Counted from the stretch's first letter, positions 8,272 through 17,672 are shown. The stretch: DNA of 64,000 nt from Myxococcales bacterium (GCA_020633625.1 JACKDJ010000008.1:1-64000); one strand, 5' to 3'. The notes: generated from the letters alone by a model not told the origin. Numbers and translations are program-made.

Positions 8272-11200
8272 GTGCCAACTCAAGCCGCCAGCCGCAGCCT
8301 CGCGCTCGTCGTTCTCCTCGCTCTCGCCCTCGGGAGCGGCGGCTGTGATGCGCTCCGAGAACTCCGCGAGCTTCAGGACCGGGCGGACGTCGGCGGGACG
8401 TCCGTGCCCCCTTCCGGCGCGACGACTGTGCCGACCGGTACCTCCGAAGTCGGCGTGCGGGACGCAGGCGACGCGGGCACGGATCTCGGCGATCCCGAAG
8501 TCGCCGATCGCGAACTCCCGACGTTCGACGAGCCGCCGGTCGTCGTCGATCTCTACCCGAACGTGGTGTCGTCCCGCGGCGGCGACCTCGTCTCGATAGA
8601 GGGCGCGCGGTTCACGCTCGACACCGAGGTCACGGTCGGTGGGCTCGCGGTGGCTCAGGTAGACCTCGTCGATCCCTACGAGATCCTCGTCTTGACCGCT
8701 CCCATGCCCGCCGGCGCGTACAGCGTGAAGCTGGCGAACGCCGTCGGTGTCGCGCTCTACGAAGGGCAGCTGTTCGTTGTGGACCCACTGACGGTGGATG
8801 GGGTCGCGCCGAACGAAGGGCCGACGCGCGGCGGTCCGCCGCTCCGCGTTCGCGGGACGGGTTTCTCCAGCTCGACGCGGGTCCTTGTCGGCGACCGCGA
8901 GGCGACCGACGTACGGCTGGTCGACGCCGAGACGCTCGAGCTGACTCTGCCGCCGGCCGCCGCACGAGGCGCAGTCGACGTCCGCGCCATCGGGGCGACC
9001 ATCGCGACCGCGGCCGAGGCGTTCACGTACTACGACGCCCCAGAGCTGACGGGCGTCGCACCCTCGGTCGGCGACACGGCCACCGCGACCGCGGTCAGGC
9101 TGCTGGCCAGCGGCGTCGACGACGACTGCGAGGTCTGGTTCGGCGGAGGCCGCGCACCGCTCGCACGCGACGAGCGCGGACGCCTGATCGCGACAGCGCC
9201 CGGAGGGCCCGCGGGCGTCGTCGACGTAGTCGTCGACTGCGGAGAGCGGGGAGCGTCGCGGCTGCCCGGTGGCTTCGAGCTCGTCGCCGCGGACGGCACC
9301 CCGAGGCCGGTCCGTCTCGACCCGGCCGCGGTGTTCGTCGAGGGCGGCGCGGTCGTCACCGTATCCGGGACGTCGCTCGCGCACGCCGTCTCTGTGTCCG
9401 TCGACGGGGTCTCGGTGCCCATCGTCGCGACGGGCCCGTCGTCGATCGAGCTCGTCGCGCCTCCCCACGTCGAGGGAGACGCCGTCGTCGCGATCGACTT
9501 CGGTTCGGGCGTCGTTCGCGAGGTGAGTCCCCTCCGCTACCTGTCACGCCCACGCTTCGATTCCATCGATCCCGAGGTGGTCGACCCCGTCGGCGGCGTT
9601 GACGTCGTCCTTCGCGGCGATGGCCTCCGCGACGTCGCGGCGATCCGGCTCGACGGCGCCACCGTTGCGCCCGCCGCTGCCACCGACACGGCTGCGCTTC
9701 GTCGCGCCGCGCGGGTCTCCCGGCTTCGCCGACGTGCTCGGCCTGGTCGCCGGACTGCCACTGGACACGGGCCTGGACCTTACGTTCGCGCGCGGACGCC
9801 GCGTCGATCGCGTCGTCCCGTCGAGCGGTCCGGTCACGGGCGGGACCATCGTCACCGTCGTCGGCGACGGGTTCGGTGCCGACTGCGTGGTCGCCATCGG
9901 AGGTCGCGTCGCCGCAACTCGAGCGATCGGCTCCGTCGCCCTCGAGGCCGTGACGCCGCCACACGCCGCGGGGACGGCCGGTGTCGAGGTGTTGCGGTGC
10001 GGAGACCGAATCCAGGCGCCGCGGGGCTTTGTCTACGTCGACCCCGCGGCGCTCCCTGGCGGCGTCGGAGGCGGCGGACTCGACGGCGAGCTCAATGTCA
10101 CCGTCGTCGAGACCGGGACGGATGCCCGCATCCCCGGGGTGACCGTCATGGTCGGCGTCCGCGAGGACTCCCCGTTCGTCGGGCTCACCGACGCGCTCGG
10201 TCAGATCACGTTCCGCGGCGACGCTCTTCGCGGACCGGTCACGGTCACCGCCTTCGCCGAACAGAAGTCCGCCGAGACCTACGTCGACGTCGACGCGCGC
10301 GACGTTACCCTCGTGCTCGCTCAGATCCAACGCCGCCCTGCGACCCGTCCGACCCGACTGCGTCCCGCCGCCGCCCGAGCCGACCGGCACGGTCATCGGC
10401 TTCCTGACCGGCCTCGACAAGATCGACGACCCGCCGCCCGGCGCCGTCGTCGGCGCACGGCTCGAGACCACACGATACTCGCCAGGCTATCAGTGGACCC
10501 AGATTCGGGCCGTACGCTACGACGACGGCGCCTTCAGATCACAACCCGGCAGCGAGCTCGCTCTCGTCGCGCAGTGCGGTTGGTTCCTCGCCGACAGGAC
10601 CTTCGTGCCGCGCCGCATCGGCGTCACGCGCGGGATCTTCCCTCCGCGAGGGCGACGCGCCGTGGAGGACGACCGTCGACTGCTCGATCCGCCTCGACGA
10701 GCGCGTCTCCTTCAAGCTCACCGGCGCGCCGGATCTGATCACGCCGGATCTCGAGGCCGGCGCCATCTACCCCACCTTCTACCGCGTCGATGTCTCGTAC
10801 GAGCTCGGTGCGGACGGCCACATCGAGAGCCTCCCGCCGATCCAGTCGACCTCGGCGCTGTTCGACGCGAGCGGCTTTCCGGCGCTCGAGGGGCCGCTCG
10901 CGGGGACGCTGCTCACCCTAACCGCCAGCGCTCTCGGCGAGGGCGGAACGCTGCCGGTCGCGCAGTCGTTCGTGCGCCGGATCGGTCGCTACGATCGCGT
11001 CGTCACCTTCCCGTCGTTCATCACACTCCCGACGCTCGTTCGGCCATCCGAGGCCGACCCTACGCTCGAGGGCGGCTACCTCGAGTGGGCGCAAGATGAC
11101 CGCTCCCGCGCTCCCGACTTCTACCAGATCGGGCTCGGGTCGGCCTCGGAGGCGTTCCCGCGGTGGACCGTCTTCGCGCCTGGCTACGCCCGCTCGGTCA

Positions 11201-11406
11201 ACCTCGCCGAGTTCCCCGCATATACCGACGCGCTCGGCTGGCTGTCGGTCCCCGGCGAGCCAGAGGCCTACGTCTCCATCTACCTGCGCGCGATCGAGCT
11301 CGAGGTGTTCGACTACGACGACTTCAACCGCGTCGCGCTGCGAAGCTCGTCGTGGCGCGCCGCGTCGGCCGCCTACTGGACGGTGTTCCTGCCCGTCGAG
11401 CCCTAG
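8272..11406 (+). pseudogene. IPT/TIG-repeat lipoprotein, interrupted by frameshifts
   Basis: The GTG at 8272 opens a lipoprotein signal peptide with lipobox LGSGGC, followed by several IPT/TIG (Ig-like) repeats, for example near 8535-8780 and 8790-9030. The homologous sequence leaves frame 1 at about 9690, continues in frame 2 with another IPT repeat and a carboxypeptidase-regulatory-like fold (to about 10330), then in frame 3 (to about 10640), and returns to frame 1 up to the stop at 11406. Each piece reads as good protein (for example TGTVIGFLTGLDKI in frame 3), so the whole would encode about 1,040 residues. Either this is a recently broken gene or the assembly has single-base indels; the compensated shift in murE/murF favours the latter. 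A weak -10-like TAGACT lies about 25 bp upstream. IPT repeats usually mediate surface binding; the ligand is unknown. Confidence 0.7.
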
Positions 11407-11430
11407 GCGCCCGACGAGCCCAAACCGACG

Positions 11431-12057
11431 CTACACCCAGTCGGGCTGCAGGAAGGCGACGATGGCGTCGACGGCCTCCTCGACCGAGAGGACCGACGTG
11501 TCGAGCGTCAGCTCCGCCGATATCGGCGCCTCGTACGGCGCGCTGATCCCGGTGAACTCCCCGATCTGGCCGGCGCGCGCCTTCACATAGAGGCCCTTTG
11601 GGTCGCGGCCCTCGCACACCTCCAGCGGGGTCGAGATGTAGACCTCGACGAAGTCGCCCGGCTTCATCCGCTCCCGAATCCTGTCGCGATCGGCGCGGTA
11701 GGGCGAGATGAACGCTGCGACGGTCAGGACTCCAGCGTCGACGAACAGGCGGCCGACCTCGCCGACGCGGCGTACGTGCTCCTGTCGATCCTCGGGCGCG
11801 AACCCGAGGTCGTCGCACAGCCCGTAGCGGATGTTGTCGCCGTCGAGCAGGTAGCTCGCACGGCCGAGGGCGTTCAGCTTCGCGTCGAGGGCAACCGCGA
11901 CCGTCGACTTCCCGCTCCCGGAGAGGCCCGTCAGCCAGAGGAGCCGACCCCGCTGACCAAGGAGCTGCTCGCGCTCGCCGCGCGTGACATCGTGTGCGTG
12001 CCACCGGATGTTCTCGGCGCGTGGCGTTCTCTCGCTGTCGTGACGTGCGTCGGACAT
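11431..12057 (-). CDS. cysC: Adenylyl-sulfate (APS) kinase
   Basis: A 208-residue cytoplasmic kinase that phosphorylates adenosine 5'-phosphosulfate to PAPS, the activated sulfate donor. The P-loop GLSGSGKS sits at residues 44-51. Downstream are the family segments LLDGDNIRYGL, FISPYRADRDRIRE and the CEGRDPKGLYVKAR lid. Length matches stand-alone CysC. The ATG at 12057 is chosen over longer upstream options because AGAGGAG precedes it at good spacing and the protein then begins at the usual point before NIRWHAHDVTR. No sulfate adenylyltransferase gene is adjacent, so it may serve a sulfotransferase pathway rather than cysteine assimilation (inference). Confidence 0.93.
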   Translation of the reverse strand: MSDARHDSERTPRAENIRWHAHDVTRGEREQLLGQRGRLLWLTGLSGSGKSTVAVALDAKLNALGRASYLLDGDNIRYGLCDDLGFAPEDRQEHVRRVGEVGRLFVDAGVLTVAAFISPYRADRDRIRERMKPGDFVEVYISTPLEVCEGRDPKGLYVKARAGQIGEFTGISAPYEAPISAELTLDTSVLSVEEAVDAIVAFLQPDWV

Positions 12058-12186
12058 CTGTGCTCCTCTGGGCCGGGCCGCCTCGTAGCACAGGGGAGGG
12101 GGTCTGCGAAATCCCGCCGGTGTGCCAGTCGCTGGTTGCCGACCTCTAGTTCCGTGCGCACTCTCCGCGCCCGAGCCGGAGGCGAG

Positions 12187-12465
12187 ATGACGGAGAGCGT
12201 GCACAGAAGCGAGAACCTCGTCGTTACACGGGGTAGCGGAGCCGAGCTGCACTTCGAGCTGCGCTTCCCCACCTCCGTGGCCCGCGGCGTCGCCGACGCG
12301 ACGTGTCCCCGTTGTGGTGGCCTGGGCGACCCCGAGCGCTGGGAGATCGAGGGACCAGAGATGCGAGGCAACACCGTGTGGCTCCAGTGCGCGGCCCCTC
12401 GCTGCGCCGGGAGATCTCGGTGGACTCGCAGCATCGACTTCGGCGACTGGGAAGAGACCGAGTAG
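12187..12465 (+). CDS. Small zinc-ribbon-like protein of unknown function
   Basis: A 92-residue protein from ATG 12187, divergent from cysC. It has a CPRC pair (Cys40, Cys43) and a second pair (Cys68, Cys73) that could bind one zinc ion, followed by an acidic C-terminus. Other open frames overlap this stretch, but only this one combines paired cysteines with a sensible start. I do not recognise a named family. A role in nucleic acid or protein binding would be typical of zinc ribbons but is not shown. Confidence 0.5.
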   Translation: MTESVHRSENLVVTRGSGAELHFELRFPTSVARGVADATCPRCGGLGDPERWEIEGPEMRGNTVWLQCAAPRCAGRSRWTRSIDFGDWEETE

Positions 12466-12492
12466 GGCGCCCCGATCGCGCCTGGCGACCGC

Positions 12493-13164
12493 TCAGTCGT
12501 CGTCGAGGAGCGAGATCTGGCGAGGGCCGATCTCCGACGACGACGAAACCGCTGGCGTCGGACGCTCGAAGGGCCGGCCCGTGATCGGGACGCACCGCGT
12601 GATGCGGTTCAGCCGGAACACGCGCTCGTCGCGCCGTGCGTGGCACCACGCGCGCAGGTACGTCTCGGCCTCGAGGGCGATCGGCCGGACCCGACGTGTG
12701 TTCATCTCGCCCCGGCGACGGGAGAAATAGTCGATCTGCAGCTCGAAGCTCTCGTCGAGTGCGCGCCGAATCAGCTCGACCGGGGCCGCAGACGGATCGT
12801 AGAGGATCACGTCACCGTCACGCCGCGCGACCCGTTCGTCGTCGTCGCCGTCGGTCGGCGCGCCGCCGACCAGCCAGTCGGTGATGGCGTACGCCTCGAC
12901 CTCGACGTTCATCACCTCTTCGGCAGAGAGGTCCGCGGTGAGCCGCGCCCTGAGCTCGTCGAGTGTCCGCGGGTTCACGCGTGCCTGTCCGAAGTTGGCA
13001 GCCTTCTCGAGAACGAACAGCCCGACCATCACGGCGGCAACGTCCTCTGGACGATCGATGCGGACGCTGGAGCGAGCGCGCACGAGCGGCTCGCCGCGAG
13101 TAGGGTCGGTGCGCGGCTCGCGCGCAGCGAGGCGGTGATCGAGGGGCTCGCGTCGGTGGGTCAT
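12493..13164 (-). CDS. WYL-domain transcriptional regulator-like protein
   Basis: A 223-residue protein. The second half matches the WYL effector-sensing fold: an ALDESFELQIDYFSRRRG stretch (about residues 135-155), then a conserved YLRAWCHARRDERVFRLNRI segment (about 170-190) in which the WYL triad reads TYL. WYL domains sense ligands, often nucleotides or nucleic acids, and control stress and defence genes. A typical N-terminal winged helix is not obvious; the first ~45 residues look non-conserved, so the true start may be an internal codon. It faces away from mraZ across a 646-bp region containing regulatory-looking repeats. Confidence 0.75.
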   Translation of the reverse strand: MTHRREPLDHRLAAREPRTDPTRGEPLVRARSSVRIDRPEDVAAVMVGLFVLEKAANFGQARVNPRTLDELRARLTADLSAEEVMNVEVEAYAITDWLVGGAPTDGDDDERVARRDGDVILYDPSAAPVELIRRALDESFELQIDYFSRRRGEMNTRRVRPIALEAETYLRAWCHARRDERVFRLNRITRCVPITGRPFERPTPAVSSSSEIGPRQISLLDDD

Positions 13165-13367
13165 TCTCGGGCGAGGCGACGGGTTCGCCGGCGATGTGGG
13201 CGACTCCGCGGAGCGCCATCAGCCGCATGCACGGTCGTACGGCGGTTCGAGGTGCGCGGCAAGCGGCCGCGCCGTTGGTGGGGTTGGGTGTTGTTGGGCG
13301 CGTCGGCGGGTCGTTCGGGGCGGCGGATCCGGTCGTGGACGCAGGACGGGCGGGACTGGTGTCGAGC

Positions 13368-13402
13368 GATCCTTTTTGATCTGTGAACGATCCACTTCGA
13401 TC
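13368..13402. promoter_or_regulatory. Four helically phased GATC elements (distal cluster)
   Basis: GATC occurs at 13368, 13378, 13389 and 13399, i.e. at 10, 11 and 10 bp steps, inside an AT-rich stretch. A direct-repeat array with a 10-bp period is the architecture MraZ recognises upstream of its own gene in other bacteria, although there the core differs (TGGG in E. coli). It is about 410 bp from mraZ and 205 bp from the WYL start, so it could serve either gene. Confidence 0.4.
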
Positions 13403-13498
13403 CAGGTTCCTGAATTCCTCTTTATTTACAGATGGTTGACGGAACATTGTCGGTGGAGCGCGGTGGCGTGCGGCGGGTTTCCCACATGGGGATGGCGC

Positions 13499-13568
13499 TG
13501 TGGACAACGGCCCGCAAGTCACCGATTTCCGCATCGAATCGCGTCCGTTAAGCACATCATTATCCACA
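13499..13568. promoter_or_regulatory. DnaA-box pair upstream of mraZ
   Basis: A perfect DnaA box TTATCCACA lies at 13560-13568, and an 8/9 match in the opposite orientation (TTGTCCACA on the minus strand) at 13499-13507. Weaker 7/9 look-alikes occur at 13422-13430 and near 13478. The perfect box lies 24 bp upstream of a -10-like TAAAAT at 13592-13597. This suggests DnaA control of the division cluster; a replication origin is possible but not supported by neighbouring genes. Confidence 0.45.
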
Positions 13569-13711
13569 GTGTAAGACGCCGAAATTGACGGTAAAATGCG
13601 GCGATCGCGTCACTCGATCACGCTTGACGGGGTGCGTGCCGGGCGGCATTGTGCCCACACGTTCGAATTCGTCGCCTCCAGCGCCGCGCTGGACAAAGAG
13701 TCGAATCTCGG

Positions 13712-13735
13712 GATCGTAGGTGATCCTGCAGGATC
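13712..13735. promoter_or_regulatory. Three GATC elements with exact 10-bp period (candidate MraZ operator)
   Basis: GATC starts at 13712, 13722 and 13732, giving three consecutive 10-bp units with a purine or T before the core. It lies 75-100 bp upstream of the mraZ start. MraZ rings bind three or four direct repeats of this period, so autoregulation is the simplest reading; the repeat core is inferred, not known for this lineage. Confidence 0.45.
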
Positions 13736-13810
13736 GAAACGGCGACCACGAACGTCGTCACCCCCTCGGCGCGATCCTCGCGCCACCGCTGTCGCCCAGC
13801 ACCCGCCGCC

Positions 13811-14359
13811 TTGAACGAGAACCTCCCCAAGAAGTTCAACGGACGCGAGACCCACTCGGTCGACGCGAAGGGACGCATGACCATGCCGTCCCGCTTCCGT
13901 GAGATCGTCTTGGAGTCGTCCTCCGGAAAGGACGCGCCGATCCTCGTGGTCGTGCCGTGGTTCGGTGAGTGCGTCCGAGTCTTCCCCATCAACCGATGGA
14001 GAAGCTGGGTGGGCGGCGTCGAGGAAGCCCTCGTTCGCGCCGATGCCTTCGGCTACGGCGAAGACGAGAGCGACCTCCGACGCCTTCTGTACGGCCTCGC
14101 CCAAGAGGTCGCGATGGATGGCTTCGGAAGGTTCGTGCTCCCGCAGCACGTCCGCGAAGGCGCCGGCGTTCTCGCCGAAGCCTGCTGGTTGGGGCTCGGG
14201 GACTTCATGGAGATATGGAGCCCCGAACGGCTGGACGCGAGACTCGGCGGCGAGAACGCCCGCCGACTCCGCGCCCTGATGGTCGCGATCTCTGCACGCC
14301 CTCCCGCAGAGAAGGCCGCCGGTGACGCCACTCGACAGGAGGTGAACGCGTCGACCTGA
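13811..14359 (+). CDS. mraZ: Transcriptional regulator MraZ
   Basis: A 182-residue MraZ, the AbrB-like DNA-binding regulator that heads the dcw cluster and forms ring-shaped oligomers. The first half contains the diagnostic HSVDAKGRMTMPSRFRE motif (residues 15-31); a second copy of the fold follows (GFGRFVLPQHVRE region, about residues 105-117). It is longer than the usual ~150 residues because of an extended C-terminus. The start is a TTG without a clear Shine-Dalgarno sequence; no ATG or GTG exists upstream in frame that fits better, and the next ATG would remove part of the DAKGR motif. It is followed 9 bp later by rsmH and probably controls the whole cluster through the upstream repeats. 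Confidence 0.88.
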   Translation: MNENLPKKFNGRETHSVDAKGRMTMPSRFREIVLESSSGKDAPILVVVPWFGECVRVFPINRWRSWVGGVEEALVRADAFGYGEDESDLRRLLYGLAQEVAMDGFGRFVLPQHVREGAGVLAEACWLGLGDFMEIWSPERLDARLGGENARRLRALMVAISARPPAEKAAGDATRQEVNAST

Positions 14360-14368
14360 GGCCGCCCC

Positions 14369-15295
14369 GTGCCCCCGTTCCTTCACATCACGATCCTGCG
14401 CGACGAGGTCGCCAGCGCCATCGCCCCCAAGCGAGACGGCGTCTACGTCGATGTGACGCTCGGCGGCGGCGGGCACGCCGAAGCCATCCTCTCGCGCGAC
14501 CCCAACTGCCGGCTCCTCGGCTTCGACCGCGACCCGCGTGCGCTCGCAGCCGCCGGTGATCGGCTCGCGCCGTTCGGCGACCGCGTCCGCCTCGCGCGTG
14601 CCTCGTTCGATGACGTCCCCGCGGCGCTCCACGTCGCCGAAGTCGTCGCCGTGGATGGAATCGTCGCCGATCTCGGCGTCTCCTCGCCCCAGCTCGACGA
14701 CGCGGAGCGCGGCTTCTCCATCGTCAGAGACGGCCCGCTCGACATGCGGATGGGGCCGGACGCCGAGTCCGTCGGCGAGCTGCTGGATCGTCTCAGCGAA
14801 GACGAGCTCACGCACGTCTTCTTGCGCTTCGGTGAGGTTCGCCCCGCTCGGCGGCTCGCCACCGCAGTCCTCGAGGCGCGCGCCGCGGGCGGGATGACCA
14901 CGACGCACGAACTCGCCGCCGTCTGCGAGCGCGTCCTCGGTCGTGGACGATCCCACCACCCCGCCACGCTCCCGTTCCAAGCGCTGCGCATCGTCGCGAA
15001 CGACGAGCTCGGCCAGCTCGAGCGTCTCCTCGACGCCGCCCCGGCGCTCCTCGCTCCGGGCGGGACGCTCGCGGTCATCACCTTCCACTCACTCGAGGAC
15101 CGCCTCGTCAAGGAGCGGTTCCGAACGCTGTCGACGGCGCCCGCACCCCCCCGCGGCGTCCCCTTCGTCGGCGATCCGCCGGCGACCGACTTCCGACGCC
15201 TCCGTGACGTCACCCCCTCCGACGCCGAGCTCGCCGCGAACCCCCGCGCGCGGAGCGCCAGGCTTCGTGCACTCCAGCGAGTGAGCAACCCATGA
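14369..15295 (+). CDS. rsmH: 16S rRNA (cytosine1402-N4)-methyltransferase RsmH
   Basis: A 308-residue SAM-dependent methyltransferase (formerly MraW) that modifies C1402 in the ribosomal P site. The SAM-binding motif DVTLGGGGHAEAIL lies at about residues 28-41 and the acidic ribose contact in LLGFDRDP follows. Family signatures ADLGVSSPQLD and GPLDMRM are intact, as is the C-terminal ITFHSLEDRLVK block. Length is normal. The GTG start follows mraZ by 9 bp, and the stop overlaps the ftsL start by four bases, showing tight translational coupling in the dcw operon. Confidence 0.95.
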   Translation: MPPFLHITILRDEVASAIAPKRDGVYVDVTLGGGGHAEAILSRDPNCRLLGFDRDPRALAAAGDRLAPFGDRVRLARASFDDVPAALHVAEVVAVDGIVADLGVSSPQLDDAERGFSIVRDGPLDMRMGPDAESVGELLDRLSEDELTHVFLRFGEVRPARRLATAVLEARAAGGMTTTHELAAVCERVLGRGRSHHPATLPFQALRIVANDELGQLERLLDAAPALLAPGGTLAVITFHSLEDRLVKERFRTLSTAPAPPRGVPFVGDPPATDFRRLRDVTPSDAELAANPRARSARLRALQRVSNP

Positions 15296-15606
15296 CACGG
15301 CCGCAGCCCACCGTCCGCCGAATGGTCGGCACCTCCGACCTGAGCTGGATTCTGTTCGTCGGAGCATCCGCGACGATCGTCACGTCCCTGCTGCTCGGCC
15401 ACCTCCGCGTCGAGTTCGAGACATACCGCGTCGCGAACGCACGGGCGGCGCTCTCTACCTCTGCCCGGACGCTTCACGACGAGCACAGGTCGCTCGAGCT
15501 CGAGCTGCAGCACCGCGTCGACGCAATCGAGCCCTGGAGCACCGCGGAGTCGCTCGGCCTCGTCCCGCCGACCCCCCAGCAGACTCGCACCGTGGAGGCA
15601 CCATGA
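15292..15606 (+). CDS. ftsL: Cell-division protein FtsL-like
   Basis: A 104-residue bitopic membrane protein: a short cytoplasmic N-terminus, one transmembrane helix at about residues 18-36 and a periplasmic region with coiled-coil character (about 40-80). FtsL has little sequence conservation; the identification rests on this topology, its size and its position between rsmH and ftsI, which is where ftsL lies in most dcw clusters. FtsL pairs with FtsB and FtsQ and helps activate FtsWI. Start and stop overlap both neighbours by four bases. No ftsB-like gene is visible in the window. Confidence 0.8.
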   Translation: MTRPQPTVRRMVGTSDLSWILFVGASATIVTSLLLGHLRVEFETYRVANARAALSTSARTLHDEHRSLELELQHRVDAIEPWSTAESLGLVPPTPQQTRTVEAP

Positions 15607-17672
15607 CCGCCGTCGCCACCGAGGAGCGCGCCCTCCGCGTCGACGAGGAGCCGCCACGTCCCAACCCGCGTCGCGTCCAGGTCGCCGTCGCGGTCCTGAT
15701 GGCGACGTTCCTTGCCTTCATCGCTCAGGCCGTACGCCTGCAGATCTTCCTCGCCGACGAGCACCTCGCGCGCGCGGCATGGCGCGTTGACTCCGTCGCC
15801 GAGATCCCGCCTCCGCGCGGGGAGATCCGCGACGCGAACGGAGAGCTGCTCGCCGGAAACGCCCCTGCCGTCGACATCGCCATCGACGTCAAGCTGCTCC
15901 TCAACGAGAACCGCGACGTCCTCGACCAGGTGCGGCCTCACCTCGAGTCGCTCCCGTACTTCTCGCGCGAAGAGTGGGAGCAGTGGGTCGCCGCCGACGT
16001 GGCGGACGTCCCCGGTGACCGGCTCCTCGCTCGCGGCGTCTCGCCGACCGAGGCGTCGCGGCTCGCGCACGCCATGAGCGAGCTCGGCGTCCGCGCCATC
16101 ATCCGCCGCGACAGCTACCGCCGCGTCTACCCGAACGGCGCGCTCGCCTCGCGCACCATCGGCCGCGTCGACGGCCCGGGAGTGCACGGCGTCGCCGGCG
16201 TCGAGCGCGCCCTCGACGCGAACCTCGTCGGCGACTCGCTTCGGATCCCTCTCCAGCGCGACGCGACGCGAAAGGCCTACCTGCTCGGCGCGTCGCCCGA
16301 TCTCACGGCGGCGACCGGCGATCGCGTCGATCTCACAATCGACCGCCGCATCCAGGCCGTGGCAGAAGAGGAGCTCGCCGCGACCGTCGCTCACTTCGAG
16401 GCCGTCGCCGCCGTCGCGATCGTCTCGCGCCCCGCCACTGGCGAGCTGCTGGCCGTAGCCTCCTGGCCCCCGTTCGACCCCAACGCGTTCGACGAGACCG
16501 CTGCGTCGGCGGACGCCGGCTGGGCGAACCCGGCGCTGACGTCCACATACGAGCCGGGGTCGACCGGCAAGATCTTCACCTTCGCCGCTGCCCTCGAAGA
16601 GGGACTCGTCACGTACGACGAGCTCCTCGACTGCCAGGGAGGCGTCGTTCAGCTCGGCCGCGCGCGCATCATCGACCGCCACTGCCACGGCCAGATCCAT
16701 GCCTGGGAAGTCATCCGCGACAGCTCGAACATCGGCGCCATGGCGATGGGAACGCGCCTCACGCAGCAGGCCCAGCGCGGATACCTCGCCGCGTTCGGGT
16801 TCGGCTCGCGGACCGGCGTCGGCCTCCCCGGCGACAGCACCGGCGTCCTGGCACCGACTCCGTGGCCCTACAGCCAGCAAGCGACCGTCTCATACGGCTA
16901 CGGCTTCGCAGTGACCCCCCTCCAGCTCAACATGGCCACCGCTGCTATCGCGAACGGCGGCGTCCTCATGCAGCCCCAGATCGTCCGCGCGGTCCGGCGC
17001 GCCAACGGCGAGCTGGTCTCCGAGCTCGAGCCGAACCCCGTGCGGCGCGTCGTCTCGGCGCGTACCGCGTCGCTCGTCACGCAGGCGATGGCGACCGTCG
17101 TCAGCCGCGACGGCACCGCGGCGCTCGCGACCGTCCCCGGCTACACGGCGGCCGGCAAGACAGGGACGGCCCGCATGCTCTCCAGCGGTGGCTACTCCGA
17201 CACGGAGTACCTCGCCGTCTTCACCGGCTTCGTCCCCCTGGACCGCCCGGAGCTCGTCATCACGGTCTTCGTCGGGCGCCCGAACTCACAGATCGGGTAC
17301 TACGGCGGCGTGGTCTCCGCGCCGGTCTTCTCCGGGATCGCCCGCCGTGCGCTCCCGCTCCTTGGGCGCGCCCCCGAGACTGACGCGACACCCTCCAGTG
17401 ACCCCATCGAGCACGCAGCTTCGGCCGAAGCGGTCGACGGGCTCGCGCTGTCCGCCGACGACCGCCTCTCGACCGGCGCGCCCACCGACACCGGCGCGCC
17501 AACCGTCCCGGACCTGACCGGCGGATGGGTGGCCGACGCCGTCCGGCGCGCCGAAGCGCTTGGCCTCGACGTCGCCGTCGTGGGCACGGGCCGCGTCGTC
17601 GCTCAGTGGCCCGCCGCCGGCTCCGACGTCGTCCCGGGGACCCGCGTCGTCCTGACACTCGAGGCGCCGTGA
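15603..17672 (+). CDS. ftsI: Septal peptidoglycan transpeptidase FtsI (PBP3) with C-terminal PASTA domain
   Basis: A 689-residue class B penicillin-binding protein that crosslinks septal peptidoglycan. One N-terminal transmembrane helix (about residues 28-46) precedes the PPRGEIRDANGELLAGN dimerisation-domain motif. Transpeptidase motifs are in order: SxxK as STGK with the nucleophile Ser320, SxN as SSN (374-376), and KTG at 519-521. A PASTA domain occupies about residues 630-689 (from VPDLTG to the end), which binds muropeptide or beta-lactam-like ligands in other proteins. The STGK tetrad is slightly unusual, since STFK or STMK is commoner. The ATG at 15603 overlaps ftsL; the stop overlaps the GTG of murE/murF. 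Confidence 0.95.
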   Translation: MTAVATEERALRVDEEPPRPNPRRVQVAVAVLMATFLAFIAQAVRLQIFLADEHLARAAWRVDSVAEIPPPRGEIRDANGELLAGNAPAVDIAIDVKLLLNENRDVLDQVRPHLESLPYFSREEWEQWVAADVADVPGDRLLARGVSPTEASRLAHAMSELGVRAIIRRDSYRRVYPNGALASRTIGRVDGPGVHGVAGVERALDANLVGDSLRIPLQRDATRKAYLLGASPDLTAATGDRVDLTIDRRIQAVAEEELAATVAHFEAVAAVAIVSRPATGELLAVASWPPFDPNAFDETAASADAGWANPALTSTYEPGSTGKIFTFAAALEEGLVTYDELLDCQGGVVQLGRARIIDRHCHGQIHAWEVIRDSSNIGAMAMGTRLTQQAQRGYLAAFGFGSRTGVGLPGDSTGVLAPTPWPYSQQATVSYGYGFAVTPLQLNMATAAIANGGVLMQPQIVRAVRRANGELVSELEPNPVRRVVSARTASLVTQAMATVVSRDGTAALATVPGYTAAGKTGTARMLSSGGYSDTEYLAVFTGFVPLDRPELVITVFVGRPNSQIGYYGGVVSAPVFSGIARRALPLLGRAPETDATPSSDPIEHAASAEAVDGLALSADDRLSTGAPTDTGAPTVPDLTGGWVADAVRRAEALGLDVAVVGTGRVVAQWPAAGSDVVPGTRVVLTLEAP

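Larger units (their letters stand above)
13165..13810. other. Intergenic regulatory region upstream of the dcw cluster
   Basis: 646 bp between the divergent WYL gene and mraZ without a credible gene. 13165-13360 is ordinary GC-rich DNA. 13370-13600 is an unusually AT-rich island holding DnaA-box-like sites, phased GATC repeats and a -10-like TAAAAT (13592-13597). A second phased GATC group lies at 13712-13735, close to the mraZ start. Confidence 0.7.

Noticed and set aside
13370..13600. Chromosomal replication origin
   Set aside because: Only one perfect and one near-perfect DnaA box; no dnaA, dnaN, rpmH or gidA in the window. Kept only as a regulatory candidate.
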